NCBI GenBank assembly: GCA_000482145.1
Contig: AUXH01000088.1
Span: 1-44,103, forward strand
Length of the DNA: 44,103 bases
Direction of reading: 5' to 3'
Source: Strigomonas culicis
Lineage: Eukaryota > Euglenozoa > Kinetoplastea > Trypanosomatida > Trypanosomatidae
The position numbers were made by a program, and so were the translations under genes. The notes below the pieces were generated by a model. It was not told where the DNA came from. It did no database searches and saw nothing but the letters and a program-made list of their open reading frames with translations. Shown here piece after piece: positions 26,710 to 36,561 of the stretch (its first letter is position 1; each line of letters begins with the position of its first letter).

Positions 26710-26746
26710 CTATGAAAGAGGGGGAGGCGGAGAGGAAGAGAGAAAG
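26710..26746 (-). promoter_or_regulatory. Probable trans-splice acceptor of MCM4
   Basis: Coding-strand pyrimidine tract at about 26715-26746, then the first AG at 26710-26711. The ATG at 26652 is the first after it. Confidence 0.55.
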
Positions 26747-26951
26747 TCAGTCTTTTCTACATATAAAAAACAGCCTCAAAAAAAACAAATAAACGTCCTT
26801 TTCCTTTCCTTCTGTTGCTTGTCATTATTTGCACTTTAGGGACGCGCTTTATGAAACCAGTTCGTGCTACGATAGACATCCAACAAGTAGGGAGGGAGAG
26901 GGGTAAGGGCCATACATCAAGAGGCGGTCCTCAAAGCGCGAGGCGTCTGCG

Positions 26952-29213
26952 TCAGGCGACGTCTTCGTACACCCGCAGCACGCTCGCCTGACTGCGCGCG
27001 AGCTCCTCGAGCGCAGCGCGCGTGACGGCCTGCGTGCCGCCGTATGCCTTGTAGAACTTGTCGTAGTCCGCCGCCGCCACCTCCACGTAGTACCACGCGA
27101 CTGGCGGCCCGTGCACGTGCGGCTGCGGGGTCGCCGCCGGCCACGGCTTGCTCCCCGTCACCTCGTTGCGTGGCACGAGCGGCGGCAGGGCCGGCGCGCC
27201 CCCGCCCGCCGGCGCGCAGTAGCAGAGCGGGTTGATGATCGGGCCGGGGTCGTGGAAGAAGGCCATGCGGTGGAGCCACATACGCGAGAGGTACACCGGC
27301 TGCGCGGCGCCGCCGCCGGCGGCCGGCCGCGGCTTGCCGGCGGCCGCCTGGTGGAGGTAGTGCTGTGCGAGTGCCTGCAGCTCCGTGCGCGCGTCGCCCT
27401 CGCTGGGCTGCACGAGCGGCTGCTTCGCGTAGAGGAAGAGGTACGGCTCGACCGTGTTGTCGCGCACCTCCTCCGCCTCCACCTTGGCCATCGTGTCGTC
27501 GCTGATGAAGACCCACGCGTCGTCCTTCTTCGCGTAGGTGACGTAGTGGCCGCCGCCGTAGGACCCGCGGTGGTGCACCGTCGCCTCGAGTGTGTAGCTG
27601 CTGACGAGGTGGCCGTCCGACCGGCTCGCGGCGATGGGCGGCTTGCCGGCCTCCATCCCTACCGGCACGGTCGGCAGGTCCTGCGCCACGAGGGGGTCCA
27701 TGTAGTGCCGCAGGTCCAGCACGTAGGGCTGCGCCTGCGGCGGCGCGCCGGCCGACCGCGGCGACGAGGCGAACGACGACGCGGCCGCGGCGGGCAGCGG
27801 CTCCCACGCCATGGGGAACGCCACAGGGTCCATTTTCTTCGTCGTGAAGTACGTCCCCGCCTTGAAGCGCTTCATCTGGAGGATGAGGTACTCCGGCAGC
27901 GTCAGCAGCGTCGTTGTCTTGGTCGCGTCGCTGCGCTGGCCGCAGGAGCCGCAGCGGTACTGGTTGGACCCCGACAGCACCTCCGGCTCGAAGTGGAGGT
28001 CGAGGCACTCTTCCAGCGTCAGCGGCGGCAGGTCGGAGAAGAAGCGGCGGAAGAGCCAGTGGAAGAGGGAGCAGAAGTACGTGATCGGGTTCCACCAGAC
28101 GACGCCGGCGCCGATGCGCACGCGCGCGTAGGTGTCGTCGTCCGTGCGGCGCTGCACCTCCGGGTGCGCGCGCGCGTAGCGGCGGCGCTGTGCGTCCGTC
28201 GGCACGTCCAGGATGAGCGTGTTGTACGGGTACACGACGCGCGAGGCGACGCCGCAGCCGTGGCAGCGCACCTCCGAGCGCAGGTAGCCGCTGAAGCCGT
28301 CCGTCGTCGAGTTGTAGAAGACCTTCGGGGGCACGAAGGGGGAGGGCCGCGTGGGGCTCGCCGGGTTCGCGGCGCGCCGCGCGTCGGCTGCGTCGTGCAG
28401 CTCGCGGTTCTCCCCGTTCACCTGGTGCATGAAGCGCAGCACGTTGAGGATGTGCGAGCTCAGCGGGCCGTGCAGGAGCGCAGCGAGGTCGGGCGCGCTC
28501 CTCCTGCTCGCACCCGCGCTGTTCACCGCCACGTCCGACTCTGCGGACGGCTCCGTCGGCAGCGTGGCGACCATCTCCACGTCCGCGCGGTTGCGCCGCA
28601 CCGTGGAGCCCACCGCTTCCGCCGCGGGCGTCTTGTGGGCGGCGCGGCGGCGGTCGTGGCTGCCGGCGGAGGTGCGCGAGGCGCCGCGGTCGCGGTACTC
28701 CACCCACGGCCGCGGCGCCGGCGGCGCGACGCGCCGCGTCTCGGAGAAGGCGGCGGAGTCCGCCTCGATTGTCTGCAGCAGCTCCGCGACGGAGAGATCC
28801 ACGCGGCCCTCGTCCTCGACGGCGCCCAGCACGCACGTGAGCATCTCCGCGCTGTCCTGCTGCGCGCGGCCCTCGAAGGAGGGGTTGACGACGCTCAGTG
28901 CGTCGAGCGCGCGCACGGGGGAGAGCGCGCCGGTCGGCCCGACGTCCAGCGCCTCCATGTCGTAGACAACCTGCGCGAGCGACTTGTACAGGTTGAAGGT
29001 GGCGCGCGTGCCGCTGTTGCGGAGCGTGCGCGCCTCGCGCTCCATGCCGTGGCGGGAGGGGGAGTCCCAGAGGCTGTACACGAAGCCCGGGCAGTTTACC
29101 AGCAGCTGCACGCCTGCGTTGAAGTAGCAGGTGTTGCCGAGGTTCTTGAGGCGCGAGAGAATCATGGGATGGAAGCTGTACTCCTTCGTGGAAACAGCGG
29201 ATGTGTCCGTCAT
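26952..29213 (-). CDS. Ubiquitin-specific protease (C19 family)
   Basis: 753 residues. The Cys box KNLGNTCYFN is almost at the N-terminus with catalytic Cys29, and the His box GGGHYVTYAKKDDAWVFISD lies near 553-573 with its His and a following Asp. A finger subdomain with two CxxC pairs (CHGCG and CGSCGQ) is in the middle. A disordered insert (about 160-260) and a C-terminal extension of about 170 residues (with HYLHQAAAGKPRP and YVEVAAADYDKFYKAYGG) distinguish it from the human enzymes. The enzyme removes ubiquitin from substrates; which ones is unknown. It sits between MCM4 and HslU in the conserved block. Confidence 0.92.
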   Translation of the reverse strand: MTDTSAVSTKEYSFHPMILSRLKNLGNTCYFNAGVQLLVNCPGFVYSLWDSPSRHGMEREARTLRNSGTRATFNLYKSLAQVVYDMEALDVGPTGALSPVRALDALSVVNPSFEGRAQQDSAEMLTCVLGAVEDEGRVDLSVAELLQTIEADSAAFSETRRVAPPAPRPWVEYRDRGASRTSAGSHDRRRAAHKTPAAEAVGSTVRRNRADVEMVATLPTEPSAESDVAVNSAGASRRSAPDLAALLHGPLSSHILNVLRFMHQVNGENRELHDAADARRAANPASPTRPSPFVPPKVFYNSTTDGFSGYLRSEVRCHGCGVASRVVYPYNTLILDVPTDAQRRRYARAHPEVQRRTDDDTYARVRIGAGVVWWNPITYFCSLFHWLFRRFFSDLPPLTLEECLDLHFEPEVLSGSNQYRCGSCGQRSDATKTTTLLTLPEYLILQMKRFKAGTYFTTKKMDPVAFPMAWEPLPAAAASSFASSPRSAGAPPQAQPYVLDLRHYMDPLVAQDLPTVPVGMEAGKPPIAASRSDGHLVSSYTLEATVHHRGSYGGGHYVTYAKKDDAWVFISDDTMAKVEAEEVRDNTVEPYLFLYAKQPLVQPSEGDARTELQALAQHYLHQAAAGKPRPAAGGGAAQPVYLSRMWLHRMAFFHDPGPIINPLCYCAPAGGGAPALPPLVPRNEVTGSKPWPAATPQPHVHGPPVAWYYVEVAAADYDKFYKAYGGTQAVTRAALEELARSQASVLRVYEDVA

Positions 29214-29679
29214 GGCTGCTGACGCGTAATCTCTTTTTGTTTTTGTTGTGTCGATGTATTACTATATGGAATTGCTAATAATATAATAAATATAATGGGT
29301 AACTACTACGGTAAGGCTGAGGCGAAAGAGGAGACGCAAAAAAAAAAAGAAGGTAATACATAGCTAAGCGAAGAGCACACGTGTTGACCCAATACACAGC
29401 CTTCCAGAAGGATGCTGCGCGGCTGATCATTTTATAGACAACAACAGAAAAAAAAAAAGAGTACAATTAACGCACGAATAGTAATAACAATACCATTTAC
29501 TAAGGTTTGCGCCCCTGAAATTGGCCTACACACCCACCCGCACACACAATCACTTGGTGGGCATACACTATATATACAGATGTATATACTTTATATGCAC
29601 TTTAATAATAATACCAATGACGCAAACAGGAAGAAGAAGCAAAGCGTTCAACCGTCTTTTCCCTTCTTTCCTTCTCCAT
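29214..29679. other. Intergenic spacer between USP and HslU genes
   Basis: AT-rich, with a purine run at about 29321-29352 that could direct USP trans-splicing. No gene is seen. Confidence 0.65.
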
Positions 29680-31251
29680 TTAGAGGAGATACTTCGCCAG
29701 GTTAACGTTCTTCTCTAGCTTCTCCGTTGCCGCCGTCACCTTCGCCTCGTCGATGGTGACCGTCTTCCCTTCGTAGTCCTCGCAGTTGAAGCTATAGTCG
29801 TCCACCACGCGCTCGAGGATGGTGTGCAGCCGGCGTGCGCCGATGTTCTGTCCCTGCGCGTTGACCGCGCACGTCACGCGCGCGAGGGCCTTCACGCCGT
29901 CGTCCGTGAAGTCCAGCGTGATCTGCTCCGTCTTCATGAGCTCGCGGTGCTGCAGCAGCAGGTTGTACTTGGGCTCCGTCAGAATCCGTCGGAAGTCGCT
30001 CTCCGTCAGCGGCTTCAGCTCCACCCGCACGGGGAGCCGCCCCTGCAGCTCCGCGATCATGTCGGACGTCTTCGCGACGTGGAAGGCGCCGCTGCAGATG
30101 AAGAGGATGTTGTCCGTCGCGATGACGCTGCCGTCCTTCATGGTCACGTTGCTGCCCTCGACGAGCGGCAGCAGGTCTTGCTGCACCCCGGTCGAGCTCA
30201 CGTCGGCGTTCGCGCTGTTCGGCTCCGAGACGACCTTGTCGATCTCGTCGATGAAGACGACGCCCTCCTCCTCTGCGAGGGTGCGCGCGAGCTGGTTCAC
30301 CGCGTTCTCATCGATGAGCTTCTCCAGCGCGTCCTGCGTCGCGATGGGGATCGCCTCGGACACCTTCTTCACAACCGAGATGGTCGGCCGCATCGTGTCC
30401 GAGTCGCGCAGGAAGCCCAGCAGCGCGCCGACGGACTGGAGGTCGATGCCGCCCGGCGCGCTCGGCTTCTGCGCCTGCGGGGCGCGGATCTCGATGGTCA
30501 CGAGGTGGTCCTGCAGCTCCGTTTTGTAGTGAGCCTTGAAGTACTCTACGGTGCCAATCTTGATGGTCTTGGTTCGCGCGGCGGCCTCTTCCTCCGGCTC
30601 CTCCTCCGCCTTCTTTTTGCCGCCCTTCTTCTTGGCGCCGCCGGCCTTTTTGCCCCCGCTGCTCGTCTTCTCCGCCGCCTCGTCCGTGGCGGGCTCCGCC
30701 GCGGCCGCGTCGGGGTCGTCGACGACCTTGGTCTCGCCGCGGTGCCGCGCGATCCAGGCACTGGCGACCACCTCGACCGCCATCTCCTCCGCCTCCTGCC
30801 GGCGCTCGTCGCCGAGCAGCTTGCGAGCCTTGCCCTTCGCATTCGTGTAGAGCTCCTCGATGATGCTCTCCACGTCCTTTCCCTTGAAGCCGACCTCCGT
30901 GTACTTGGTCGCCTCCACCTTGATGAAGGGCGCGTTCGTGATGCGCGCCATGCGCCGCGAGATCTCCGTCTTGCCGACGCCGGTGGGGCCGATCAACAGC
31001 ATGTTCTTGGGCACCACCTCCTGCCGCAGGTCCTCCGCGGCGAGCTGCCGCCGCCGCCAGCGGTTTCGCAGGGAAATGGCGACCGCGCGCTTGCCGTCCG
31101 CCTGGCCCACGATGTACTTGTCCAAGATCTCCGTGATCTTGCGGGGAGAAAGGTCGTCCAGCTTCGCCTCCGTCTCCTTCGCAATCTGCGCCACGTCGGG
31201 CGGCGTCGTCGCGGCGGCGCACCGCAGCACGCGGCCGGCGCAGCGGAGCAT
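29680..31251 (-). CDS. HslU2: HslU ATPase of the mitochondrial HslVU protease (HslU2-like)
   Basis: 523 residues. A basic, Arg/Ala-rich N-terminus (MLRCAGRVLRCAAATT) suggests mitochondrial import. The conserved HslU start ITEILDKYIVGQ, Walker A GPTGVGKT (88-95), pore-loop region TEVGFKGKDVESII, Walker B VVFIDEIDKVV (near 333) and a C-terminus ending NLAKYLL, where the tail docks into HslV, are all present. The pore motif is GFKG (121-124) instead of the bacterial GYVG. The intermediate domain carries a Lys/Glu/Ala/Gly insertion (about 173-225). HslVU unfolds and degrades proteins; in T. brucei the mitochondrial complex limits kinetoplast DNA replication. T. brucei has two HslU paralogues, and adjacency to VTC4 supports HslU2. 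Confidence 0.93.
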   Translation of the reverse strand: MLRCAGRVLRCAAATTPPDVAQIAKETEAKLDDLSPRKITEILDKYIVGQADGKRAVAISLRNRWRRRQLAAEDLRQEVVPKNMLLIGPTGVGKTEISRRMARITNAPFIKVEATKYTEVGFKGKDVESIIEELYTNAKGKARKLLGDERRQEAEEMAVEVVASAWIARHRGETKVVDDPDAAAAEPATDEAAEKTSSGGKKAGGAKKKGGKKKAEEEPEEEAAARTKTIKIGTVEYFKAHYKTELQDHLVTIEIRAPQAQKPSAPGGIDLQSVGALLGFLRDSDTMRPTISVVKKVSEAIPIATQDALEKLIDENAVNQLARTLAEEEGVVFIDEIDKVVSEPNSANADVSSTGVQQDLLPLVEGSNVTMKDGSVIATDNILFICSGAFHVAKTSDMIAELQGRLPVRVELKPLTESDFRRILTEPKYNLLLQHRELMKTEQITLDFTDDGVKALARVTCAVNAQGQNIGARRLHTILERVVDDYSFNCEDYEGKTVTIDEAKVTAATEKLEKNVNLAKYLL

Positions 31252-32018
31252 GATCTGTCTGTGATGAAACGAATATATATATTTATTCTAAATGGTGTGT
31301 CTAAGCGTTCACTTCAAGCGCTTTCTTCTTTATTATTTCTCCCTTTCTTACAATATTGAAAGAAAAGAGAGAGGAAGAGGAGAGAGAAAAAAAGGAACTA
31401 TAGTTTCCTGTTCAATATAAAAAGTGATACACCTAATACAAAACTATGTATATACAACGATGAAACTCATTAATAATAATCATCATATAATGCTTTACTG
31501 TTTCCACGCACTCCGAGACGGAAAAAGCAAAAAAGCTTTTTTTTTTGTTGTGTATTTATCTTCCTAAGGGAGCTACGAAAACAGAAAATACCCTTTTCGG
31601 AAGGAATGAAACAGAAAACAATCAGAAATGTAATTAGCACGAAGAAAATACTACAAATAATATTAATGATCAAGTTAATTCGAGGAAAAGAACGAAAAAA
31701 AGAAAAAGAACACCCAACAACAACTCAAAAACGCAGAATTAAGAACTTACTCAAAGTACTCTTGACTTCTTCTTTGTTTTTATTTTTGTGCTTAACAAAG
31801 AAAAGAAGAAAAAACCAAACAAAAAGAAAGAAAGAAAAAAACGTTAACCACCTGGTCTTTAGTTTTCCTGAGAGCTTCAGTAGCTGAAAAAAAAAAGAAA
31901 AAGGGGGAATTAAAAAGGAAATAAATGCGACTAACTAAAAAAAAAAAAAGAAGCTTTAGAAGAGCACCGCAACACGTTGAAAAAGACGAAAGGACTCCAT
32001 GGCATCGCTTGCGGCCGA
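31252..32018. other. Intergenic spacer between HslU and VTC4
   Basis: AT-rich with the HslU pyrimidine tract (separate entry) and further purine runs near 31682-31715 and 31797-31841. No gene is seen. Confidence 0.7.
31347..31394 (-). promoter_or_regulatory. Probable trans-splice acceptor of HslU
   Basis: Coding-strand C/T tract at about 31357-31394, then the first AG at 31347-31348, about 95 bases before the ATG. Confidence 0.55.
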
Positions 32019-34361
32019 CTAGAAGGAGTTGCTGTCCGTTAGCATGGGCCCGTACCGCTTCGCGATGTGCACGGAGGTCACCATCACAAAGCCGAAGGCG
32101 AGGAGGAAGGTCAGCCAGGTCGGCGCCACCACGTCGTCGTAGCGGATCTTGCGCCGCGCATAGACGCGGCGCGCGCGCGCCTTGAAGCCCATGTAGGCGT
32201 ACAGCAGCGTGAGCACCGCCAGCACGTTCATGATGACGCCGACGAGCACATGGAAGTTGCTCTGCCAAAAGGGGGAGAGCTGCGCCATGTCGTTGGGCAA
32301 GAAGAGCCCGCGGCCAAACCGGATGGACGCGATGCCGAGCAACCCGAACTGCACCGCGAACTCCATCCACTTCACCATGTAGCGCTCCGAGGTAAGCAGC
32401 GTCTTGGGGTCGTACTTCTGCGGCACCTTGATGCGCTTGCCGGTCTGCCAGGGGATGCTGCCGTAGAGCACCTGCGCGGCGCCGTTGCGGGCGCCGCTCG
32501 GGTCGAAGCAAAGCGGCTCCACGCCATCCTCCGTGTAGGGGTACAGGTGGAAGGTGGTGTACGCGCTGTGGCGGCGGTCGAGCGTATACTGCACCGCCGG
32601 CACGAGCGCCTCGCTGCCGCTCGGCTGCTGCTGCTGCTGCTGCGGTCCCACGGCGGCGGCCATGCGCTGGTACACCCTCGCGTAGTCCGCGCGCGGCAGG
32701 AACTTGGCCTGCGACGCACCGATCTTCTCCGTCTGCGCCGCGAAGCCGCTGCCGAAGACAATGCGGTCCGCCGTGCGCTCGAGGCAGCCAGAGGCGAGGC
32801 CGACGGTCGGGTCCCAGTGGCGCGGCTCTGCCTTGGTCGACGCGCGGATGTCGATATCCATCTGATGCATCCAGTACGGCACCATCTTGATGTGTGACGT
32901 GTGGCCGTACAGCGAGGCGATGCCGTGGCCATACTTACTGTACTTGGGGATGCTCTCCATGTAGCGACAGCCCATCAGCTCCTCGATCCAGGCCGGAATG
33001 CGCTCGTTCTCCGCGCACTGCAGCTTCACCTCGACGACCGCGTAGGGAAAGTCGTGCACGGGCGCGTCGCTGCCGCCGTAGCGCCAGTGGTGGTCCAGCC
33101 CGAAGTCCTCTGCGGACATGTGCAGGTCCGTGTCGATGCTCACGCGCACCGTCTGGTCGGCGCCGCGCTGGAAGGCGGCGCGGCCGCACTGCGTCTTGAG
33201 CACCGGCTTCAGGTTGTACGCGTGGATCTTGGTGAGGATCTCCGTCGCGAGAGACTTGAACTTCTCCTGCTCCGCCACGCTCGCTTTCTTGCGCTGCAGC
33301 TTCTCGAGTGCGGGGAGCAGTGAGAGGTGCCCGGCGACGAACGCGTCGACCTCCTGTTCCTTCAGCGCGAACCGGCGCTTGTTGCTGCGCTCGCCGGACC
33401 ACGCCTCGTGGTGCACCTTGATCTCCATGAAGACGCTGTCCGTCGGCTCCAGCCGGTCCCAGTTCTCCGCGTAGGTGTCCGAGTACCACCGCATGCGGAT
33501 GATCGTGCTCTCCTCCACGCGCTCCAGCCGCCGGTGGTAGAAGAGAAACTGGTTGTTGTCGTAGTAGATGGAGCTGACCGGGGAATAGAGCTTGAAGGGG
33601 ATCTTCTTGTCCTGGCTGTCCTTGTAGGTGTCCTTGAAGGTGCTCAGCGGCAGGTGGGGGATGATGCGCGCGATGACGAAGGGCAGATCCTGCATGTGCA
33701 CCCAGTACTTCACGGAGCGGCGGTCGAACACCTGCGACCCGACGTCGCCGGTCGACATCTTCGCCTTCGCCTTGGACGAGAGCCGCTCCTCCAGCTGCGC
33801 GATGCGGTCGAACACCGTCGAGATGTAGAAGAAGACGACGTCGAGGCTCAGCTGGTAGTAGTCCCACTGTTCGGACATGTGCTGCCAGCGGTTGCCGGTG
33901 GGGCCGAGCACCGCGTAGCGGTACACGCGCAGAATGATGTGCTCGATCGTGTCCGTGTTGAGGTTGCGGCACTCGACGAAGCGCAGCACCTCAAATAGCA
34001 CGGCCTCCGCCGCGAGCCGTGCGTCGCGCGGCTTGAGATTGCGGAACTCACCGCGGTCGAGGCTGCCGTCGGGGCTGCCCGCGGCCGCACCGGGGAAGCC
34101 CTCCTCCGAGAGCACCTCGGAGCCCTCGTAGAGCGCCTTCGCGACTTGCACCAGCTCGTCGCGCTTGCGTTCGCACCAGCGGTACACGGCCTCCTTCTGT
34201 TGCAGCAGCGACTGGTAGAGCTCGTTGGGGGTCGACGGGTTGCCGAGGTCGTCGTACTTCATGCGGTGGAGAATGTCCTTCGTGCCCTTGTAATCTACGT
34301 AGGCGCCCTGCTCCTTGAAGTCGGGGTACATGGCGCTGCGCCATGCCTTGCTGTACGGCAT
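32019..34361 (-). CDS. VTC4: Vacuolar transporter chaperone 4, polyphosphate polymerase
   Basis: 780 residues from the ATG at 34361, the first ATG after a pyrimidine tract plus AG, giving MPYSKAWRSAMYPDF. An SPX domain (about 1-170) senses inositol pyrophosphates. The VTC tunnel domain (about 200-560) has EIKVHHEAWSGERSNKRRF and FPYAVVEVKLQ with the basic residues that bind nucleotide and growing polyphosphate. Three TM helices close the protein (near 664-685, 704-724 and 750-770; DUF202-like). VTC4 makes polyphosphate from ATP and passes it into acidocalcisomes; kinetoplastids have only VTC1 and VTC4. A linker of about 100 residues before the TM region carries a Gln run. Confidence 0.95.
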   Translation of the reverse strand: MPYSKAWRSAMYPDFKEQGAYVDYKGTKDILHRMKYDDLGNPSTPNELYQSLLQQKEAVYRWCERKRDELVQVAKALYEGSEVLSEEGFPGAAAGSPDGSLDRGEFRNLKPRDARLAAEAVLFEVLRFVECRNLNTDTIEHIILRVYRYAVLGPTGNRWQHMSEQWDYYQLSLDVVFFYISTVFDRIAQLEERLSSKAKAKMSTGDVGSQVFDRRSVKYWVHMQDLPFVIARIIPHLPLSTFKDTYKDSQDKKIPFKLYSPVSSIYYDNNQFLFYHRRLERVEESTIIRMRWYSDTYAENWDRLEPTDSVFMEIKVHHEAWSGERSNKRRFALKEQEVDAFVAGHLSLLPALEKLQRKKASVAEQEKFKSLATEILTKIHAYNLKPVLKTQCGRAAFQRGADQTVRVSIDTDLHMSAEDFGLDHHWRYGGSDAPVHDFPYAVVEVKLQCAENERIPAWIEELMGCRYMESIPKYSKYGHGIASLYGHTSHIKMVPYWMHQMDIDIRASTKAEPRHWDPTVGLASGCLERTADRIVFGSGFAAQTEKIGASQAKFLPRADYARVYQRMAAAVGPQQQQQQPSGSEALVPAVQYTLDRRHSAYTTFHLYPYTEDGVEPLCFDPSGARNGAAQVLYGSIPWQTGKRIKVPQKYDPKTLLTSERYMVKWMEFAVQFGLLGIASIRFGRGLFLPNDMAQLSPFWQSNFHVLVGVIMNVLAVLTLLYAYMGFKARARRVYARRKIRYDDVVAPTWLTFLLAFGFVMVTSVHIAKRYGPMLTDSNSF

Positions 34362-35416
34362 GTTGGTGTGTTGATCTACGGGGCGAGGGGGTGGCGCGGT
34401 GTCGGCGCTATGGCTTTCCTTTTGTCGATAGTTAACGAAGTGCACTCAGTGCAACTCGATGTATATGACGCTTACTGGGCAGGGATGCGAAGAGAAGGAG
34501 AGAGAGAGAGAAGAAAAAAAAGGCTTATATATATACGTGCGTAGTTTGCTCTTCATCCAACATCATATGTCATATATGTATATTTATACACACACAGAAC
34601 GAGGACATCACATCATTTTTTTTTTTGAATATATTTATGTATACAGGTTTTATGTACAGTGAAGAATACACATAAGTAAATGCCCGGGCTACTATATATC
34701 TACCTATATGTATACTTCGCCTATGTGTATATGGTAGCATTTTTTACTCTTTTATACATCAAAGAAAAAAGAAAAAGACAAAAACAATAATTGAAACAAA
34801 TACAAGTAATCGTAATCTAGATACACTATATATATGTGTGTGTATACGTTATCTTTTACCTCGTTTTTTTCTTTTTTCACACCAATTGTATTTATCTGAG
34901 CCTCTTTCCTTTCATCTCCCCCCTTTTCCAGCATTACTGGATTTCTTGCAGGGCGGCGCCCCGCGGATTCGCTTCTGGCCGTTGCAGCAACACAACGAAT
35001 ACGAAAGAAAACACTTTGCAATAACGGCAATTGTTGAAAAAAAAGAAAGAAAGAAAGAAAGAACGAAAAAACTCATAGGATTAACGTATAAAAGTGTATA
35101 CTCCTTTTTTCTTTTCGAAAAGTATATATATATATGTATATATATTTATCGGATAACAACAAAGCAAAAGAAAAAGGAAAAATGGAAAAAACAAGTAGTT
35201 ACTAATACAAAAAAAGAAAAAAAAAAGAACAAACGTCTGTATAATAATAATACCGACTGAAGTGGTACGGGGGAGGGCGTTTTCCATACCCCTGACTCGG
35301 TAGGCTCGAGCAGCACGTGGGTACGCGTGGGTGTGCGTCCCATATATCATCCAACTCCTTTTTTTTTCTTCTTTTCGCTTTTTTTTTTTGTAAATAGATG
35401 TCACAGGTTCCCCTCG
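34362..35416. other. Intergenic spacer between VTC4 and CFAP96
   Basis: Holds the VTC4 pyrimidine tract, short TA and TG runs, and two GC-richer patches (about 34960-35000 and 35253-35345) for which I have no explanation. No gene is supported. Confidence 0.65.
34475..34523 (-). promoter_or_regulatory. Probable trans-splice acceptor of VTC4
   Basis: Coding-strand C/T tract at about 34489-34523, then a CAG at 34475-34477. No ATG occurs between it and 34361, which fixes the VTC4 start. Confidence 0.6.
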
Positions 35417-36304
35417 TTAGACCACCGGGGGCGGATTGTACTCCACCGGCTTTGTGTAGATGTAGTCGTTCTCATGGTTCCCCGCCGGCTTCCACGCCTT
35501 GTACTGCTGCTCCTTCTGCTGTTCTTCGCGCACGCGGCGCTCCTTGAGGTCGTACGGGTCCTCCTGGTAGTCCGGGAACTTGGTGATGTTGTCCGTGAGC
35601 TTGCCCCCGGGCACCCACGGCTTCGCGGCGACCGGCTGCGTCCGCGCCGGGCCCGCTCTCTTGGGCGGCATGGGCTTGGACATGCTGTACACCTTGCTGT
35701 AGCCGTGCTCGGACTCGTCGAAGGTGGCGACGCCGCGCACCTTCGCGCGGAACGGGGCGCCCATCTCGCGCTGCGCGGCGGACTTGCGCTCGAGCGCCTC
35801 GCGCTGCTGCGAGCCCTGGTAGGGCTCGCTCACGTACCGCACCTCCCCCGCGCCGCCGATGCTGAGGCCGGTGAAGCCGAGTCCGCCCTTCTTGGGGCGG
35901 TTCGTCGTGAAGTTGCGCGGCTCGGGCCCCGTGTGCTCCGAGGGGTGCTTCACCGGCGGCAGGTCCGTCTCGTGCTTGTACGGCGCGCGCTCGCAGAAGG
36001 TGCCGTAGTAGTCGCCCTTGCCGCAGCTCTTGTGCGTGACGCCGCCGGGCTTGAAGGGAACCGGGTTGCGCGTCGACGCTGCACCGGTCTTCTTGCCCTT
36101 GGGGTCGCGGAAGGGCCCCTCGAAGCCGGTGGACTGGTAGGGCTCGCCGGTGGCGAGCGACACGAAGGGGGAGAAGGTCGCGTCCTCCGTGTGCGGGCGG
36201 CGCTTAGCGGGCACGATGAAGGGCTTGTCCTGCCGCGGCCCGCCGTGCGCGCCGCGCTTGTCGTACTCGTCGCCGACCGTCACGAACTGAGGCTCGCTGA
36301 ACAT
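35417..36304 (-). CDS. CFAP96 (C4orf47/UPF0602) homologue, cilium-associated
   Basis: 295 residues from the ATG at 36304; upstream in-frame sequence is AT-rich and Lys-rich and reads as UTR. The start MFSEPQFVTVGDEY fits the vertebrate protein's beginning. The signature pieces are GEPYQSTGFEGPFRDPKG, SCGKGDYYGTF, PRNFTTNRPKKGGLGFTG, and late motifs FPDYQEDPYDL and KAWKPAGNHEND. There is no TM helix or enzyme motif; the composition (Pro, Gly, Lys, Tyr) fits a microtubule-associated coating protein. Mammalian C4orf47 is centrosomal/ciliary, so a flagellar axoneme or basal body location is expected. It is upstream of VTC4 in the transcript. Confidence 0.85.
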   Translation of the reverse strand: MFSEPQFVTVGDEYDKRGAHGGPRQDKPFIVPAKRRPHTEDATFSPFVSLATGEPYQSTGFEGPFRDPKGKKTGAASTRNPVPFKPGGVTHKSCGKGDYYGTFCERAPYKHETDLPPVKHPSEHTGPEPRNFTTNRPKKGGLGFTGLSIGGAGEVRYVSEPYQGSQQREALERKSAAQREMGAPFRAKVRGVATFDESEHGYSKVYSMSKPMPPKRAGPARTQPVAAKPWVPGGKLTDNITKFPDYQEDPYDLKERRVREEQQKEQQYKAWKPAGNHENDYIYTKPVEYNPPPVV

Positions 36305-36561
36305 GGCTGCGGTGCTAGAGCGAACGTGCGGGGGTCTGTTTTGTTGTTTTGTGGAGTGTTGTTTTTTTCCTTTTCCTTTTATTTTTTTCCTATTCTTATG
36401 TGTTCTAAACGAGAGGCTATCGGTGAGAGCGAAAGAGAGGTAGTTTTTGCTTTCCAGTTCATCTTTTTTTTTTTCAAATTGTTTAAGCACACTATTCCTG
36501 TTGACATGTTTTCATTTCCTTCTCCTTTTACATATCATGTGCGTATTGGCGTAGACAATCG

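Noticed and set aside
34362..34445. 28-residue N-terminal extension of VTC4
   Set aside because: It begins at a GTG, and the family start MPYSKAWRSAMYPDF at 34361 is the first ATG after the splice acceptor.
36305..36490. 62-residue N-terminal extension of the CFAP96 homologue
   Set aside because: The added part is Lys/Asn/Ser-rich and AT-rich, typical of UTR, and the conserved protein starts at the ATG at 36304.
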